This document shows, one piece after another, positions 8,311-17,092 of a stretch of DNA of 64,000 nucleotides. The number at the start of each line of letters is the position of its first letter. Position 1 is the stretch's first letter. The DNA comes from Schlegelella_A sp036496385 (lineage in GTDB: Bacteria > Pseudomonadota > Gammaproteobacteria > Burkholderiales > Burkholderiaceae_C): NCBI GenBank assembly GCA_036496385.1, contig DASXLD010000110.1:1-64000 (forward strand), in the 5' to 3' direction. Position numbers and translations under genes: made by a program. Under the pieces are notes generated by a model, which was not told the origin of the DNA, did not search any database, and worked only from the letters and a program-made list of their open reading frames with translations.

Positions 8311-8702
8311 GCCGTCGCCTCCCGCTTCAACGCCGTGACTTCGATCTCGATCTTCATGCGCGGATCGGCGAGGCCGGCCGAGATCATCGTCGCCGCCGGG
8401 CGGACGTCGCCGAAGTGGCGCCGCAGCACCGGCCAGCACGCCTCGAAGTCAGCGCCGTTCGGCACCACGTACGTCACGCGGACGACGTCAGCGAGGCTCG
8501 AGCCTGCCTGCGCCAGCGCGGCGGCGATGTTGTGCAGGCACTGCTCGGTCTGCGCGACGACGTCTTCGGCGATCGACATCTTCGAATAGTCGAACCCGGT
8601 CGTGCCGGAGACGAACACCCAGGGTCCGATGGCGACGGCGCGCGAATAGCCGATTTCGGCTTCGAACGTCGATCCCGAGCTGATCAGCCGTCTGTGCATC
8701 AT
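8262..8702 (-). CDS. RidA (YjgF/YER057c/UK114) family protein
   Basis: A 146-residue RidA-fold protein (SGTTGFDYSKM, VAQTEQCLHNIAAALAQAG, VRVTYVVP, KIEIEVTALKR). True RidA hydrolyses reactive enamines/imines using an arginine in a PARS-type motif; here the matching position reads PAAT, so the catalytic arginine is missing and the protein probably belongs to another Rid subgroup. Two adjacent ATGs (8702, 8699) offer the start. It is the last gene of the second TRAP operon, 20 bp after DctM, and has a tail of about 20 residues running antisense into the neighbouring DctM gene. Confidence 0.82.
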   Translation of the reverse strand: MMHRRLISSGSTFEAEIGYSRAVAIGPWVFVSGTTGFDYSKMSIAEDVVAQTEQCLHNIAAALAQAGSSLADVVRVTYVVPNGADFEACWPVLRRHFGDVRPAATMISAGLADPRMKIEIEVTALKREATAQSPSSRGSQSDSHGT

Positions 8703-8722
8703 GGCAATCGATCCGCTGCTGC

Positions 8723-10018
8723 CTAGAGCTTCATCAGCCGCGGCAGCACCAGGCTGATCCAGGGAAACGCGACCAGCACCGCGAGCAGCACGATCTCGGC
8801 GAACACGAACGGCGTCACGCCGCGAAAGATCGACGCCGTCGAGACGCCGGGCAGCATGCTCTTGACGACGAACATGTTCATGCCGACCGGCGGGCTGATG
8901 AGGCCGATCATCATGACGACGACGATGATGATCCCGAACCAGATCGGGTCGAAGCCGAGGCTCGTCACCAGCGGGAAGAAGATGGGGATCGTCAGGAGGA
9001 TGACCGAGAGTTCCTCCATCGCCGTGCCGAGCACGATGTAGATGAAGCAGATCGCCGCGATCACCATCAGCGGGCTGAAGTGATGGTCGGCGACGAAGCT
9101 GCGAAGCTGTCCCGGCATGCCGGTGTAGTTGACGAAGTTCGAGAACACCAGCGCGCCGACGAGAATGATGAAGAGCATCGCTGTCGTTCGCGCGCTGTCG
9201 ATCAGCACGTCGAGGAGGCTCTTCAGGTCGAGCGAGCGGCGCAGCAGCGCGAAGCCGAACCCGCCCGCGGCGCCGATGCCGGCGCCTTCGGTCGTGGTGA
9301 AGGCGCCGCCGTAGATGCCGCCCATGACGACGCCAAACAGCACCACCACGCCCCAGACGTCGCGCAGCGCCTTCAGCCGCTCGGGCCAGGCGATCCGCTC
9401 GGCGCGCGGGCCCGAGTCGGGCCTGCGCCAGCAGACGTACTGCACCGCGCCGCACAACAGGACGATCCCGAGGATCCCGGGCAGCACGCCGGCGGCGAAC
9501 AGCTTGCCGATGTTGGTCTCGGTCATGATGCCGTACAGCACCATGATCGTCGACGGCGGGATGAGGATGCCGAGCGTGCCGCCGGCGGCGATCGAGCCGA
9601 CCGCCAGCTCCTCCGAATACGCGTGCGCGCGCATCGACGGATACGCGACCTTGGTCATCGTCGCCGCGGTCGCGATCGAGGAGCCGCAGATCGCGCCGAA
9701 ACCGCCGCAGGCGATCACCGTCGCCATCGCAAGGCCGCCGCGCAGGTGGCCGACGAAGGTGTGCGCGGCGCGGTAGAGCTCGCGCGACATGCCGGCCCGC
9801 GTCACGAAGCTGCCCATCAGGATGAAGAGCGGCACGACCGAGAGCGTGTACTGGAATCCCGACTCGTACACCACCGTCGTCGCCGACGCCATCGAGGGGC
9901 CGAGGCCGCGCACCCACCACAGGCCCAGGAAGCCGACCAGGCCCATCGCGATCGCGATCGGCACGCGCAGGAACGACATCACCAGCATCGCCGCCAGCGC
10001 GACCAGCGACTCGGTCAT
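8723..10018 (-). CDS. TRAP transporter large permease, DctM family
   Basis: A 431-residue polytopic protein with DctM signatures: LFILMGSFVTRAGMSRELY, CGGFGAICGSSIATAATMTK, the LGILIPPST loop and IGLISPPVGMNMFVVK near the C-terminus. The ATG at 10018 overlaps the end of the small permease by 4 bp. The operon order is receptor, class II aldolase, small permease, large permease, RidA-like protein. The substrate is unknown but is expected to be an organic or sugar acid given the aldolase in the same operon. Confidence 0.92.
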   Translation of the reverse strand: MTESLVALAAMLVMSFLRVPIAIAMGLVGFLGLWWVRGLGPSMASATTVVYESGFQYTLSVVPLFILMGSFVTRAGMSRELYRAAHTFVGHLRGGLAMATVIACGGFGAICGSSIATAATMTKVAYPSMRAHAYSEELAVGSIAAGGTLGILIPPSTIMVLYGIMTETNIGKLFAAGVLPGILGIVLLCGAVQYVCWRRPDSGPRAERIAWPERLKALRDVWGVVVLFGVVMGGIYGGAFTTTEGAGIGAAGGFGFALLRRSLDLKSLLDVLIDSARTTAMLFIILVGALVFSNFVNYTGMPGQLRSFVADHHFSPLMVIAAICFIYIVLGTAMEELSVILLTIPIFFPLVTSLGFDPIWFGIIIVVVMMIGLISPPVGMNMFVVKSMLPGVSTASIFRGVTPFVFAEIVLLAVLVAFPWISLVLPRLMKL

Positions 10019-10524
10019 TGCGCGTTCTTGATGTCGGCCACCGCGTCCGCGGCCTGGTGCGCCTTGTGCGGCACGAAGATCAGCCAGAGATGGATCACGG
10101 CGGTGATCGCGATCATGACCGCCATCACGTAGGCGACCGGCGCGAGCGGCAGCCTGAGCACGGTCGTGGTGTCGCCATAGCTCGCGATCCGCTGGGCACG
10201 CCCGAAGATCAGCACGGCGACGCCACCGAAGACGACCATGCAGAGGATCTCGGCGATGACGTCGAGCGCGCGCTTCAAGCCGGGCGAGAAGAACGGATCG
10301 AAGGTGTCGATGACGATGTGCTCGCGCCGCGCCGAAACCAGCGGCAGCCCGCAGTAGATGAGCGCCGCGAGCATGATCTCGGTCACTTCGAAGCCGCCGT
10401 TGACCGGCTTGTTGAAGACGTAGCGGCCGAACACGTCGACGGTCGTGAGCGCCATCATGAAGAACAGGATCAGCGCCGCCAATAGGCCGAGCGCGCGCTG
10501 CAGGATGATCTCGAGGCGGCTCAT
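10015..10524 (-). CDS. TRAP transporter small permease, DctQ family
   Basis: A 169-residue membrane protein with four hydrophobic segments and the DctQ core (DVFGRYVFNKPVNGGFEVTE, then SARREHIVID). It overlaps both neighbours by 4 bp (aldolase upstream, large permease downstream), showing tight translational coupling. It pairs with the large permease that follows. Confidence 0.88.
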   Translation of the reverse strand: MSRLEIILQRALGLLAALILFFMMALTTVDVFGRYVFNKPVNGGFEVTEIMLAALIYCGLPLVSARREHIVIDTFDPFFSPGLKRALDVIAEILCMVVFGGVAVLIFGRAQRIASYGDTTTVLRLPLAPVAYVMAVMIAITAVIHLWLIFVPHKAHQAADAVADIKNAQ

Positions 10525-11285
10525 TGCGGTGCGGGCTCGGCGGACCCGGGCGCACGGCCGCGCCGCCGCTCCGCGCGCCGCGCCCAGGCATCGAAGGTGG
10601 CGTTCATGATGCGGTCGGTGCGCAGGAAATCGCGCGCGCGTCGCGCCTCGGTTGCGTCGACGGCCCTGGCGCCGCCGACCTTCGCGGCATCGAGCTGCTG
10701 GCGCGCCATCCGCTCGATGAAGACGGCGAGGAACGCCGCCTCCTGCACCGAGTGCCCGGCGGCGAGCAGGCCGTGGTGGGCGAGCAGCATCGCGTGGTTG
10801 CGCCCGAGCCCCTCTGCGATCAGCTCGCCTTCGCGGTCGGCGGTCGGCAGACCCGGCCAGTCGGCGAGGAAGGCCATGTCGTCGAACAGCGGCGTCGCGT
10901 CCATGTGGGCGACGACGAGCGGCTGCTCGGCCGCGGCGAGCGCCGAGGCCGCCGGCGGATGGGTGTGGACGATCGCCTGCACATCGCGGCGCGCGCGGTA
11001 GGTCCAGAGGTGGAAGCGCGTCGCCGGATTCGGTTCGCGGACCCCGAAAGACCCATCACCGGCGAGCACGTTCAGCGCATCGTCGATGAGCAGCCACGAC
11101 TCCGGCTCGGCTTCGTCGAAGGCGAGCCCGAGCGGCAGCGTCCAGAAGGTGCCGTCCTCGGGTCCGCGCGCGGTCAGCTGGCCGGCAAGCCCCGACTCGT
11201 GGCCTTCGTCGGCAAGGATCCAGGCCGAGCGCGTCAGCGCCAGGCGCGGATCGCCTGGCGCTTCGCGCGCTCTGCCGCCGGCCAC
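10521..11285 (-). CDS. Class II aldolase/adducin family protein
   Basis: A 254-residue protein of the class II aldolase fold, which includes fuculose-phosphate aldolase, ribulose-phosphate epimerase and tetronate-phosphate decarboxylases (OtnC/LtnC). Zinc ligands appear as VHTHPPAASAL and LLAHHGLLAAG. The start is GTG at 11285, 4 bp after the receptor stop; it is inserted between the TRAP receptor and small permease, an unusual place that ties it firmly to the transported substrate. With the DenD-like and hydroxyacid dehydrogenase genes of the divergent operon, a role in tetronate or related sugar-acid breakdown is possible. The exact reaction cannot be assigned. Confidence 0.85.
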   Translation of the reverse strand: MAGGRAREAPGDPRLALTRSAWILADEGHESGLAGQLTARGPEDGTFWTLPLGLAFDEAEPESWLLIDDALNVLAGDGSFGVREPNPATRFHLWTYRARRDVQAIVHTHPPAASALAAAEQPLVVAHMDATPLFDDMAFLADWPGLPTADREGELIAEGLGRNHAMLLAHHGLLAAGHSVQEAAFLAVFIERMARQQLDAAKVGGARAVDATEARRARDFLRTDRIMNATFDAWARRAERRRGRAPGSAEPAPQ

Positions 11286-11289
11286 TGCT

Positions 11290-12321
11290 TCACTTCCCGG
11301 CCGCGACCTTCTTCAGCTCTTCCTGATACTCGGCCCAGGCCTTGGCGCCGTCGACGCCCTTCGCGTTGGCCGACTTGATCCAGTCCTGGACCAGCGGTGC
11401 GGTGCGCTGGTGGACATCGGCAACGAATGACGGGCTCGCTTCGATGATCGTCACGTTGGCCGCCTTCAACGCGTCGAGGCCGACGCGGTCGGCGGCGTCC
11501 CATGACTTGCCGGCGAGGCGGGCGAGGTGTTCGCCCGAGACCGACCAGATCGCGTCCTGGTCCTGCTTCGAGAGCTTGTTCCACTTGTCCTCGTTCATGA
11601 AGAAGCCGAACGACGAGGAGTAGAAGCCGCCCGGGAAGAAGGTCGCATAGTGGATGACCTTGTCGAGATTGAACGACTTGATCGATTCGACCGGGAAGAA
11701 GATGCCGTCGGCGATCCCGGACGAGAGCAGCTCGTACGATTCCGGCGCCGGCTTGAAGAACGGCGACGCGCCGAGCAGCTTGGCCGCGGCTTCGGAGATG
11801 CCGCCGCCGCTCCTGATCTTCATGCCGGCGAGGTCGGCGACCGAATTGACGGGCTTCTTGACCGTGAAGATCTGCCCCGGGCCGTGCGTGAACACGCCGA
11901 GCAGCTTGACGCCCTTGTATTCGTTGGCCGCTTGGAAGTACTTCCAGTGGATGCGCGAGAACGCGACCGAGTTGATCTCGGCGGTGGCGCCGGCGCCGGG
12001 CAGCTCGGCCATCAGCGGCAGCGCATGACGCGCCGGCGTGTAGCTCGCCGTGACGAACGAGACGTCGACGAGGCCGTCGTGAACGGCATCGAACGTTCCC
12101 GGCGGCGACGACGGATGCTTCGGCAGCATCTGGAACTTGACGCGGCCGTCGGTGGCCTTTTCGACCTGCTGTGCCCAGACCATCAGCACGTCGCGCGTCA
12201 GCGAGTGGGTCGGTGGCACCCAGCTCGACATCGTGAGCACGGTCTGCGCCGACGCCGGAGCGCCGGATGCAACGAGCGCGAATGCCGCGGCAAGTGGTGC
12301 GAGGAAGCGGAAGGGCTGCAT
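11290..12321 (-). CDS. TRAP transporter periplasmic receptor, DctP family
   Basis: A 343-residue secreted receptor with signal peptide ending around GAPASAQ (residue 26). The mature part opens TVLTMSSWVPPTHSLTRDV, typical of a DctP branch with aromatic-lined pockets, and holds the LAGMKIRSGGG strand and the GIADGIFFPVESIKSF hinge. It heads the minus-strand operon receptor-aldolase-Q-M-RidA. The 130-bp gap to the divergent dehydrogenase operon presumably holds the promoters of both. Confidence 0.9.
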   Translation of the reverse strand: MQPFRFLAPLAAAFALVASGAPASAQTVLTMSSWVPPTHSLTRDVLMVWAQQVEKATDGRVKFQMLPKHPSSPPGTFDAVHDGLVDVSFVTASYTPARHALPLMAELPGAGATAEINSVAFSRIHWKYFQAANEYKGVKLLGVFTHGPGQIFTVKKPVNSVADLAGMKIRSGGGISEAAAKLLGASPFFKPAPESYELLSSGIADGIFFPVESIKSFNLDKVIHYATFFPGGFYSSSFGFFMNEDKWNKLSKQDQDAIWSVSGEHLARLAGKSWDAADRVGLDALKAANVTIIEASPSFVADVHQRTAPLVQDWIKSANAKGVDGAKAWAEYQEELKKVAAGK

Positions 12322-12451
12322 GGGGATCGTCTCCGGAAGGCCGTCGCGGCCGTCGAAAAGTGTATCGTCGGCCGAAGGCCCGGCCGTGCAGTGTTTGCCT
12401 GCATGGAACGCGGCGCGCGCCGCTCCGGATTCCTCGTAAACCCTGAACGCA

Positions 12452-13387
12452 ATGACCTCGCGCCCCCTTTCGCTCGGCTTCTCGGGCCTCGGCGTGATGG
12501 GCCGGCCGATGGCTTCGCATCTCGCCGCCGCCGGCCATGCGATGACGCTCTACGACGTCGCGCCGGGGCTCGCGAACGACATCGCCGCAACGGGCCCGTT
12601 CGCCGCTGCCGGCGCGCACGTCGCGGCAACGCCGGCCGAGCTCGCGGCGCGAAGCGACATCGTCGTCACGATGGTGCCGAACGGCGCCGTCGTGCAGGAG
12701 CTGGTGTGCGGCGACGCCGGCCTGCTGCGCGGCCTCAGACCCGGCTCGCTCGTCCTCGATACATCGTCGTCCGAGCCGTGGCTCACCGAGGCGACCGGTC
12801 GGCTCATCGCCGCCGCCGGCTGCGCGATGGTCGATGCGCCGGTCTCGGGCGCGCAGTGGGGCGCCGAGGCCGCCGAGCTCGTCTTCATGTGCGGCGGCGC
12901 CGCCGCCGACATCGAGCGCGTGCGGCCGCTGCTCGCGGTCATGGGCAAGGCCGTGTTCCATCTCGGCCCGCTCGGCGCGGGGCATGCGATGAAGTCGCTC
13001 AACAACCTCGTCACCGCGAGCAATTTCCTCGCCGTCGTCGAGGCCCTCGCGATCGGCAAGCGCGCCGGGCTCGATCCGGCGGCGATGGTCGACGTGCTCG
13101 ATCAGTCGACCGGCATGTCGTGGATTTCGAAGACGCACCTGCGCCAGCGCGTCATCAGCCGCAGCTTCGACGATCCGTTCAAGCTCGCGCTGATGGAGAA
13201 GGACATCGGCATCGCAATGCAGCTCGCGAAGAACGTCGACGTTCCGGCGCCGCTGTCGGCGCTCGGCCAGGAGCTCTGGCGCGCCGCCGGCCGCGATGCT
13301 GCGCCCGAGGCGAGCGTCAGCGAGCTGGCGCGCTGGGTCGAGCGGCTGACGAAGACCGAAATCAGCGCCGGCGCCGCGCGCGCCTAG
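12452..13387 (+). CDS. NAD(P)-dependent beta-hydroxyacid dehydrogenase (3-hydroxyisobutyrate/threonate dehydrogenase type)
   Basis: A 311-residue beta-hydroxyacid dehydrogenase. The Rossmann motif GFSGLGVMGRPMASHL, the substrate-binding VDAPVSGAQWGA loop and the catalytic lysine in GHAMKSLNNLV are present. Family members act on 3-hydroxyisobutyrate, tartronate semialdehyde, L-threonate (LtnD) and similar acids. It heads a five-gene plus-strand operon with a DenD-like enzyme, an IlvD/Edd dehydratase, a lactonase and an exporter, divergent from a TRAP/aldolase operon, so a sugar-acid substrate is likely. Confidence 0.87.
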   Translation: MTSRPLSLGFSGLGVMGRPMASHLAAAGHAMTLYDVAPGLANDIAATGPFAAAGAHVAATPAELAARSDIVVTMVPNGAVVQELVCGDAGLLRGLRPGSLVLDTSSSEPWLTEATGRLIAAAGCAMVDAPVSGAQWGAEAAELVFMCGGAAADIERVRPLLAVMGKAVFHLGPLGAGHAMKSLNNLVTASNFLAVVEALAIGKRAGLDPAAMVDVLDQSTGMSWISKTHLRQRVISRSFDDPFKLALMEKDIGIAMQLAKNVDVPAPLSALGQELWRAAGRDAAPEASVSELARWVERLTKTEISAGAARA

Positions 13388-13419
13388 CGCGGCGCGATCG
13401 CGTTGCCTGCACGCCAGCG

Positions 13420-14325
13420 ATGAACGTCCTCGTCACCGGAGCCCGCGGCTATCTCGGCAGCGCCCTCGTCCATGCGCTGCGGGTCGGCCACCACGTTGTC
13501 GCGACCGACCGCGACGACGGCGACATCACCGATCCGGCGCACGTCGCCAAGCTGTTCGCGACGCCGTTCGATCGCGTCTTTCATCTCGCCGCTGTCGTCA
13601 GCGGTGCCGCCGAGGCCGATTACGACGCCGGCCGGCGCGTCAACCTCGACGCGACGCAGACGCTGCTCGAGGCGTGCCGCGCGCAGGCGCGCCGCGGCGG
13701 CCCGCTCGTGCGCTTCGTCCACGCGAGCTCGATCGCCGTCTTCGGCGCGCCACTGCCGGCGCGCATCGACGACGACACGGCGCCGGTGCCCGCCCTCAGC
13801 TACGGCACGCACAAGCGCGTCGCCGAGCTGCTGATCGACGACCTCAGCCGCCGCGGCGAGCTCGACGGCCGCGCGCTGCGCCTGCCCGGCGTCCTCGTCC
13901 GGCCGCCGCTCGCGAACGGCGCGCTGTCGGCGTTCAACAGCGACGTCATCCGCGAGCCGCTCGCCGGTCGCGAGTACACCTGCCCGGTCAGCGCCGACGC
14001 GACGATCTGGGTCGCGTCGCGCCACGCCGCGGTCACCAACCTGATCCGTCTCGGCGAGGTCTACGCCAAGGCGCTCGGCGCGAGCCGTGCCGTGACCGCG
14101 CCGGCGCTCGTCGTCTCGATCGCCGAGATCGTCGCCGCGCTCGGACGCGCCGACGCCGCCGCACCGGCGCGCGTCCGCTTCGCGCCCGACGCGAAGATCG
14201 AGGCGCAGTTCGGCCGCTGGCCGCGCGAAGTCTCGTTCGCACGGGCGATGGCGCTCGGCCTCGTCCGCGACGACTCGATCGACAGCATCGTCCGCGACCA
14301 TCTCGAACTGCAGCCGCCGTCATGA
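13420..14325 (+). CDS. denD: Extended-SDR dehydrogenase similar to D-erythronate dehydrogenase
   Basis: A 301-residue NAD-dependent epimerase-fold enzyme: VTGARGYLGSAL at the N-terminus, VFHLAAVVSGAAEADYD, FVHASSIAVFGAP and YGTHKRVAELL (catalytic Tyr/Lys). The SSIAVFG, RLPGVLVRPP and C-terminal organisation resemble DenD, which oxidises D-erythronate at C2. The assignment is by pattern and by neighbourhood (hydroxyacid dehydrogenase, class II aldolase, TRAP). Its TGA overlaps the next ATG. No kinase of the DUF1537 family, the usual next step of the DenD pathway, is in the window, so the true substrate may differ. Confidence 0.72.
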   Translation: MNVLVTGARGYLGSALVHALRVGHHVVATDRDDGDITDPAHVAKLFATPFDRVFHLAAVVSGAAEADYDAGRRVNLDATQTLLEACRAQARRGGPLVRFVHASSIAVFGAPLPARIDDDTAPVPALSYGTHKRVAELLIDDLSRRGELDGRALRLPGVLVRPPLANGALSAFNSDVIREPLAGREYTCPVSADATIWVASRHAAVTNLIRLGEVYAKALGASRAVTAPALVVSIAEIVAALGRADAAAPARVRFAPDAKIEAQFGRWPREVSFARAMALGLVRDDSIDSIVRDHLELQPPS

Positions 14326-16031
14326 CTACGCCACCGAAGAAGCTGCGTTCCGCGATCGTCAAGGAAGGCCTCGACCGCGCGCCGCACCGCGCGTTCCTGC
14401 GCGCCACCGGCATGGCCGACGAGGACATGGCCAAGCCCCTCGTCGCGATCGTCAGCCAGCACGGCGAGAACACGCCGTGCTCGATGTCGCTCGGCCCGCA
14501 GGCCGACGCGGCGCGCCTCGGCGTCGCCGCCGCGCAGGGCGTCGCGGTGCCGTTCACGACGATCTCGGTCTCCGACGGCGTCTCGATGAACCACCGCGGC
14601 ATGCGCATGAGCCTGGTCTCGCGCGAGCTGATCGCCGATTCGATCGAGGCGGTGATGCAGGCGCACGCCTACGACGCACTGGTCGGCTTCGCCGGCTGCG
14701 ACAAGACGCTGCCCGGCGTGATGATGGCGATGGCGCGCGTCAACGTGCCGAGCGTCTTCGTCTACGGCGGCGCGATGCTGCCCGGCCATTGGCTGGGGCA
14801 CGACGTGACGATCCTCACCACTTACGAAGGCGTCGGCGCGGTGCTCGCCGGCCGCATGACCGAAGCCGAGCTCGACCAGCTCGGCCACGCCTGCGCGCCG
14901 ACGCTCGGCTCGTGCCCGGGCCAGTTCACCGCGAACACGATGGCGATGGTCGCCGAGACGCTCGGCCTCGCGTTGCCCGGCTCGGCGATGCTGCCCGCTG
15001 TCTACACCGAGCGCCTCGCGCTCGCGCGCCGCGCCGGCCATCGCGCGACCGAGATCGTCTTGCACGGCGGGCCGCTGCCGCGCGACCTGGTCACGACGAA
15101 GTCGCTCGAGAACGCCTGCGCCGCCGTCGCCGCGACCGGCGGCTCGACCAACGCCGGCCTGCACTTGCCGGCGATCGCGCACGAGGCGGGCGTCCGCTTC
15201 ACGCTCGACGACGTCGCCGCCGTCTTCGCGCGCACGCCGCTGATCGCCGACCTGCAGCCGGGCGGCCGCTATCTCGCCCTCGACCTGCACCGCGTCGGCG
15301 GCGTCGCACTGGTGTTGAAGGCGCTGCTCGAAGCCGGCCATCTGCACGGCGACACGCTCGCGCTGTCCGGCCGCACGCTCGCCGAAGACCTCGCCGGCGC
15401 GCCGGCGCCCGATGGCACCGTCGTCCGCGACGTGGCGCACGCGTTGCATGCGACCGGCGGCGTCGTCGTCCTGAAAGGCAACCTCGCTCCCGACGGCGCA
15501 CTGATCAAGATCGCCGGCTTGAAGTCGAGCGTCTTCGAAGGGCCGGCGCGCATCTTCGAGTGCGAGGAGGATGCGTTCGCCGCCGTCAGCGAGCGCGCCT
15601 ATCGCGAAGGCGACGTCCTCGTCATCCGCAACGAGGGCCCGCGCGGCGGGCCCGGCATGCGCGAGATGCTCGGCGTCACCGCGCTCGTCTACGGTCAGGG
15701 CATGGGCGAGAAGGTCGCGCTCCTCACCGACGGGCGCTTTTCCGGGGCGACGCGTGGCCTGATGGTCGGCTACATCGGCCCCGAGGCCGCGCTGGGTGGA
15801 CCGATCGCGCTGCTGAAGGACGGCGACCGCATCCGCATCGACGGCGAGCGCCGCACGCTCTCGCTCCTCGTCGCCGACGACGAGCTCGTGCGCCGGCGCG
15901 CGGCATGGCAGCCCCGTGCCGTGGAAGCGTTGAGCGGAGTGCTCGAGAAATACGCGAGGCTCGTCGGCCCGGCCCACCTCGGCGCAGTGACGCACTCGGG
16001 GCCGGGAGACGAGAAGGGCGGTGCGCGATGA
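14322..16031 (+). CDS. IlvD/Edd-family dehydratase, probably a sugar-acid dehydratase
   Basis: A 569-residue iron-sulfur dehydratase. Candidate cluster cysteines are at about 53 (ENTPCSMSL), 126 (FAGCDKTLPG, with the lysine that is carbamylated in characterised homologues) and 198 (TLGSCPGQFTANTM); the TGGSTNAGLHLPAIA and DGRFSGATRGL segments are also standard. The family includes dihydroxyacid dehydratase (IlvD), phosphogluconate dehydratase and the pentonate/hexonate dehydratases. The setting, with a lactonase directly downstream and sugar-acid dehydrogenases upstream and no branched-chain amino-acid genes, favours aldonate dehydration. It overlaps both neighbours by 4 bp. Confidence 0.87.
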   Translation: MTTPPKKLRSAIVKEGLDRAPHRAFLRATGMADEDMAKPLVAIVSQHGENTPCSMSLGPQADAARLGVAAAQGVAVPFTTISVSDGVSMNHRGMRMSLVSRELIADSIEAVMQAHAYDALVGFAGCDKTLPGVMMAMARVNVPSVFVYGGAMLPGHWLGHDVTILTTYEGVGAVLAGRMTEAELDQLGHACAPTLGSCPGQFTANTMAMVAETLGLALPGSAMLPAVYTERLALARRAGHRATEIVLHGGPLPRDLVTTKSLENACAAVAATGGSTNAGLHLPAIAHEAGVRFTLDDVAAVFARTPLIADLQPGGRYLALDLHRVGGVALVLKALLEAGHLHGDTLALSGRTLAEDLAGAPAPDGTVVRDVAHALHATGGVVVLKGNLAPDGALIKIAGLKSSVFEGPARIFECEEDAFAAVSERAYREGDVLVIRNEGPRGGPGMREMLGVTALVYGQGMGEKVALLTDGRFSGATRGLMVGYIGPEAALGGPIALLKDGDRIRIDGERRTLSLLVADDELVRRRAAWQPRAVEALSGVLEKYARLVGPAHLGAVTHSGPGDEKGGAR

Positions 16032-17092
16032 GCACCGCCGCCGCCGGCGCTTCTGCCGCGACGCGCAGCGACGGCGCGTTCGTCGTCTACGTCGCCAACG
16101 CCGACAGCGCCGACATCGCCATCCTCGCGCTCGATCGCGCCGATGGCGCGCTGCGCGAGATCGACCGCTTCGCGACCGGCGGCAAGGTGATGCCGCTCGC
16201 CGTGCGGCCCGGTCGGCGCGTTCTCTACGCGTCGATCCGCGACGAGCCGTACCGCATCCTCAGCCTCGCGATCGATCCGGCGAGTGGAAGGCTGCGCCAG
16301 ATCGGCAGCGCGCCGCTGCCGGCGAGCATGTGCTGGATCTCGACCGACCGCAGCGGCCGCTTCGTGCTCTCGGCGTCGTACGGGTCGAGCCTCGTCGCGG
16401 TGAGCCCGATCGACGACGGCGGCGTCGCGGGCGCCGCGCTGCAAGTCCAGCCGACCGAGGAGAAAGCGCACTCGATCCAAGCGACTCCCGACAATCGTTT
16501 CGCGCTCGCTGCCTGCCTCGGCGGTGGCGTGATTCGCCAAATGCGGTTCGACGCCGCGAGCGGCCGGCTCGATGACAACGCGCCGCTGCAGTGGCACGCG
16601 CGCCCCGGCGCCGGGCCGCGCCATTTCGTCTTTCATCCGCAGGCGCCATTCGTCTTCCTGCTCAACGAGCTCGACGCGACGCTCGACATCCTCGCCTTCG
16701 ACCGCGAGCGCGGCACGCTGCGCAGCACCGGTGCCGTTGTCCCGCTCTTGCCCTCGGGCTTTGCCGGCGGTGCGCCGTGGGCCGCCGACCTCCACCTCAC
16801 GCCCGACGGCCGCTTTCTCTACGCCAGCGAGCGACGCTCGAGCACGCTGTCGTCGTTCGCCATCGACGCTGCGACCGGCGCGCTGACGTTGATCGCACGG
16901 ATCGCCACCGAAGCCGAGCCGCGCGGCTTCGCGCTCTCGCCCGACGGCCGCTTTCTCGTCGCCGTCGGCCAGGCGTCGCACCGCCTCAGCCACTACGCCA
17001 TCGATGCGGCGAGCGGCGCCCTCGCCCAGCTCGGCGAGCGGCCGGTGGGCCGCAATCCGAACTGGGTCGAGATCGTCGACCTCGCGGCTTGA
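16028..17092 (+). CDS. Lactonase family protein (7-bladed beta-propeller, YbhE/Pgl type)
   Basis: A 354-residue beta-propeller lactonase. Repeating blades of the form A(x)GxLxx..., with segments MPLAVRPGRRVLYAS, HSIQATPDNRF, GPRHFVFHP, DLHLTPDGRFLYASER and GFALSPDGRFLVAVGQ, are diagnostic; the histidine/arginine positions of GPRHFVFHP and the DLHLTPDG blade are those of the YbhE active site. It has no signal peptide, so it acts in the cytoplasm, hydrolysing a sugar lactone to the acid that the preceding IlvD/Edd enzyme could dehydrate. It starts by ATGA overlap with that gene. Confidence 0.88.
   Translation: MSTAAAGASAATRSDGAFVVYVANADSADIAILALDRADGALREIDRFATGGKVMPLAVRPGRRVLYASIRDEPYRILSLAIDPASGRLRQIGSAPLPASMCWISTDRSGRFVLSASYGSSLVAVSPIDDGGVAGAALQVQPTEEKAHSIQATPDNRFALAACLGGGVIRQMRFDAASGRLDDNAPLQWHARPGAGPRHFVFHPQAPFVFLLNELDATLDILAFDRERGTLRSTGAVVPLLPSGFAGGAPWAADLHLTPDGRFLYASERRSSTLSSFAIDAATGALTLIARIATEAEPRGFALSPDGRFLVAVGQASHRLSHYAIDAASGALAQLGERPVGRNPNWVEIVDLAA

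Noticed and set aside
11234..13138. 634-codon minus-strand frame across the TRAP receptor and hydroxyacid dehydrogenase
   Set aside because: It is a shadow of the receptor gene in another frame and antisense to the dehydrogenase; composition is typical of non-coding frames.
14322..16031. Branched-chain amino-acid IlvD
   Set aside because: Family motifs fit, but operon neighbours are sugar-acid enzymes and no ilv gene is present, so a sugar-acid dehydratase is more likely.
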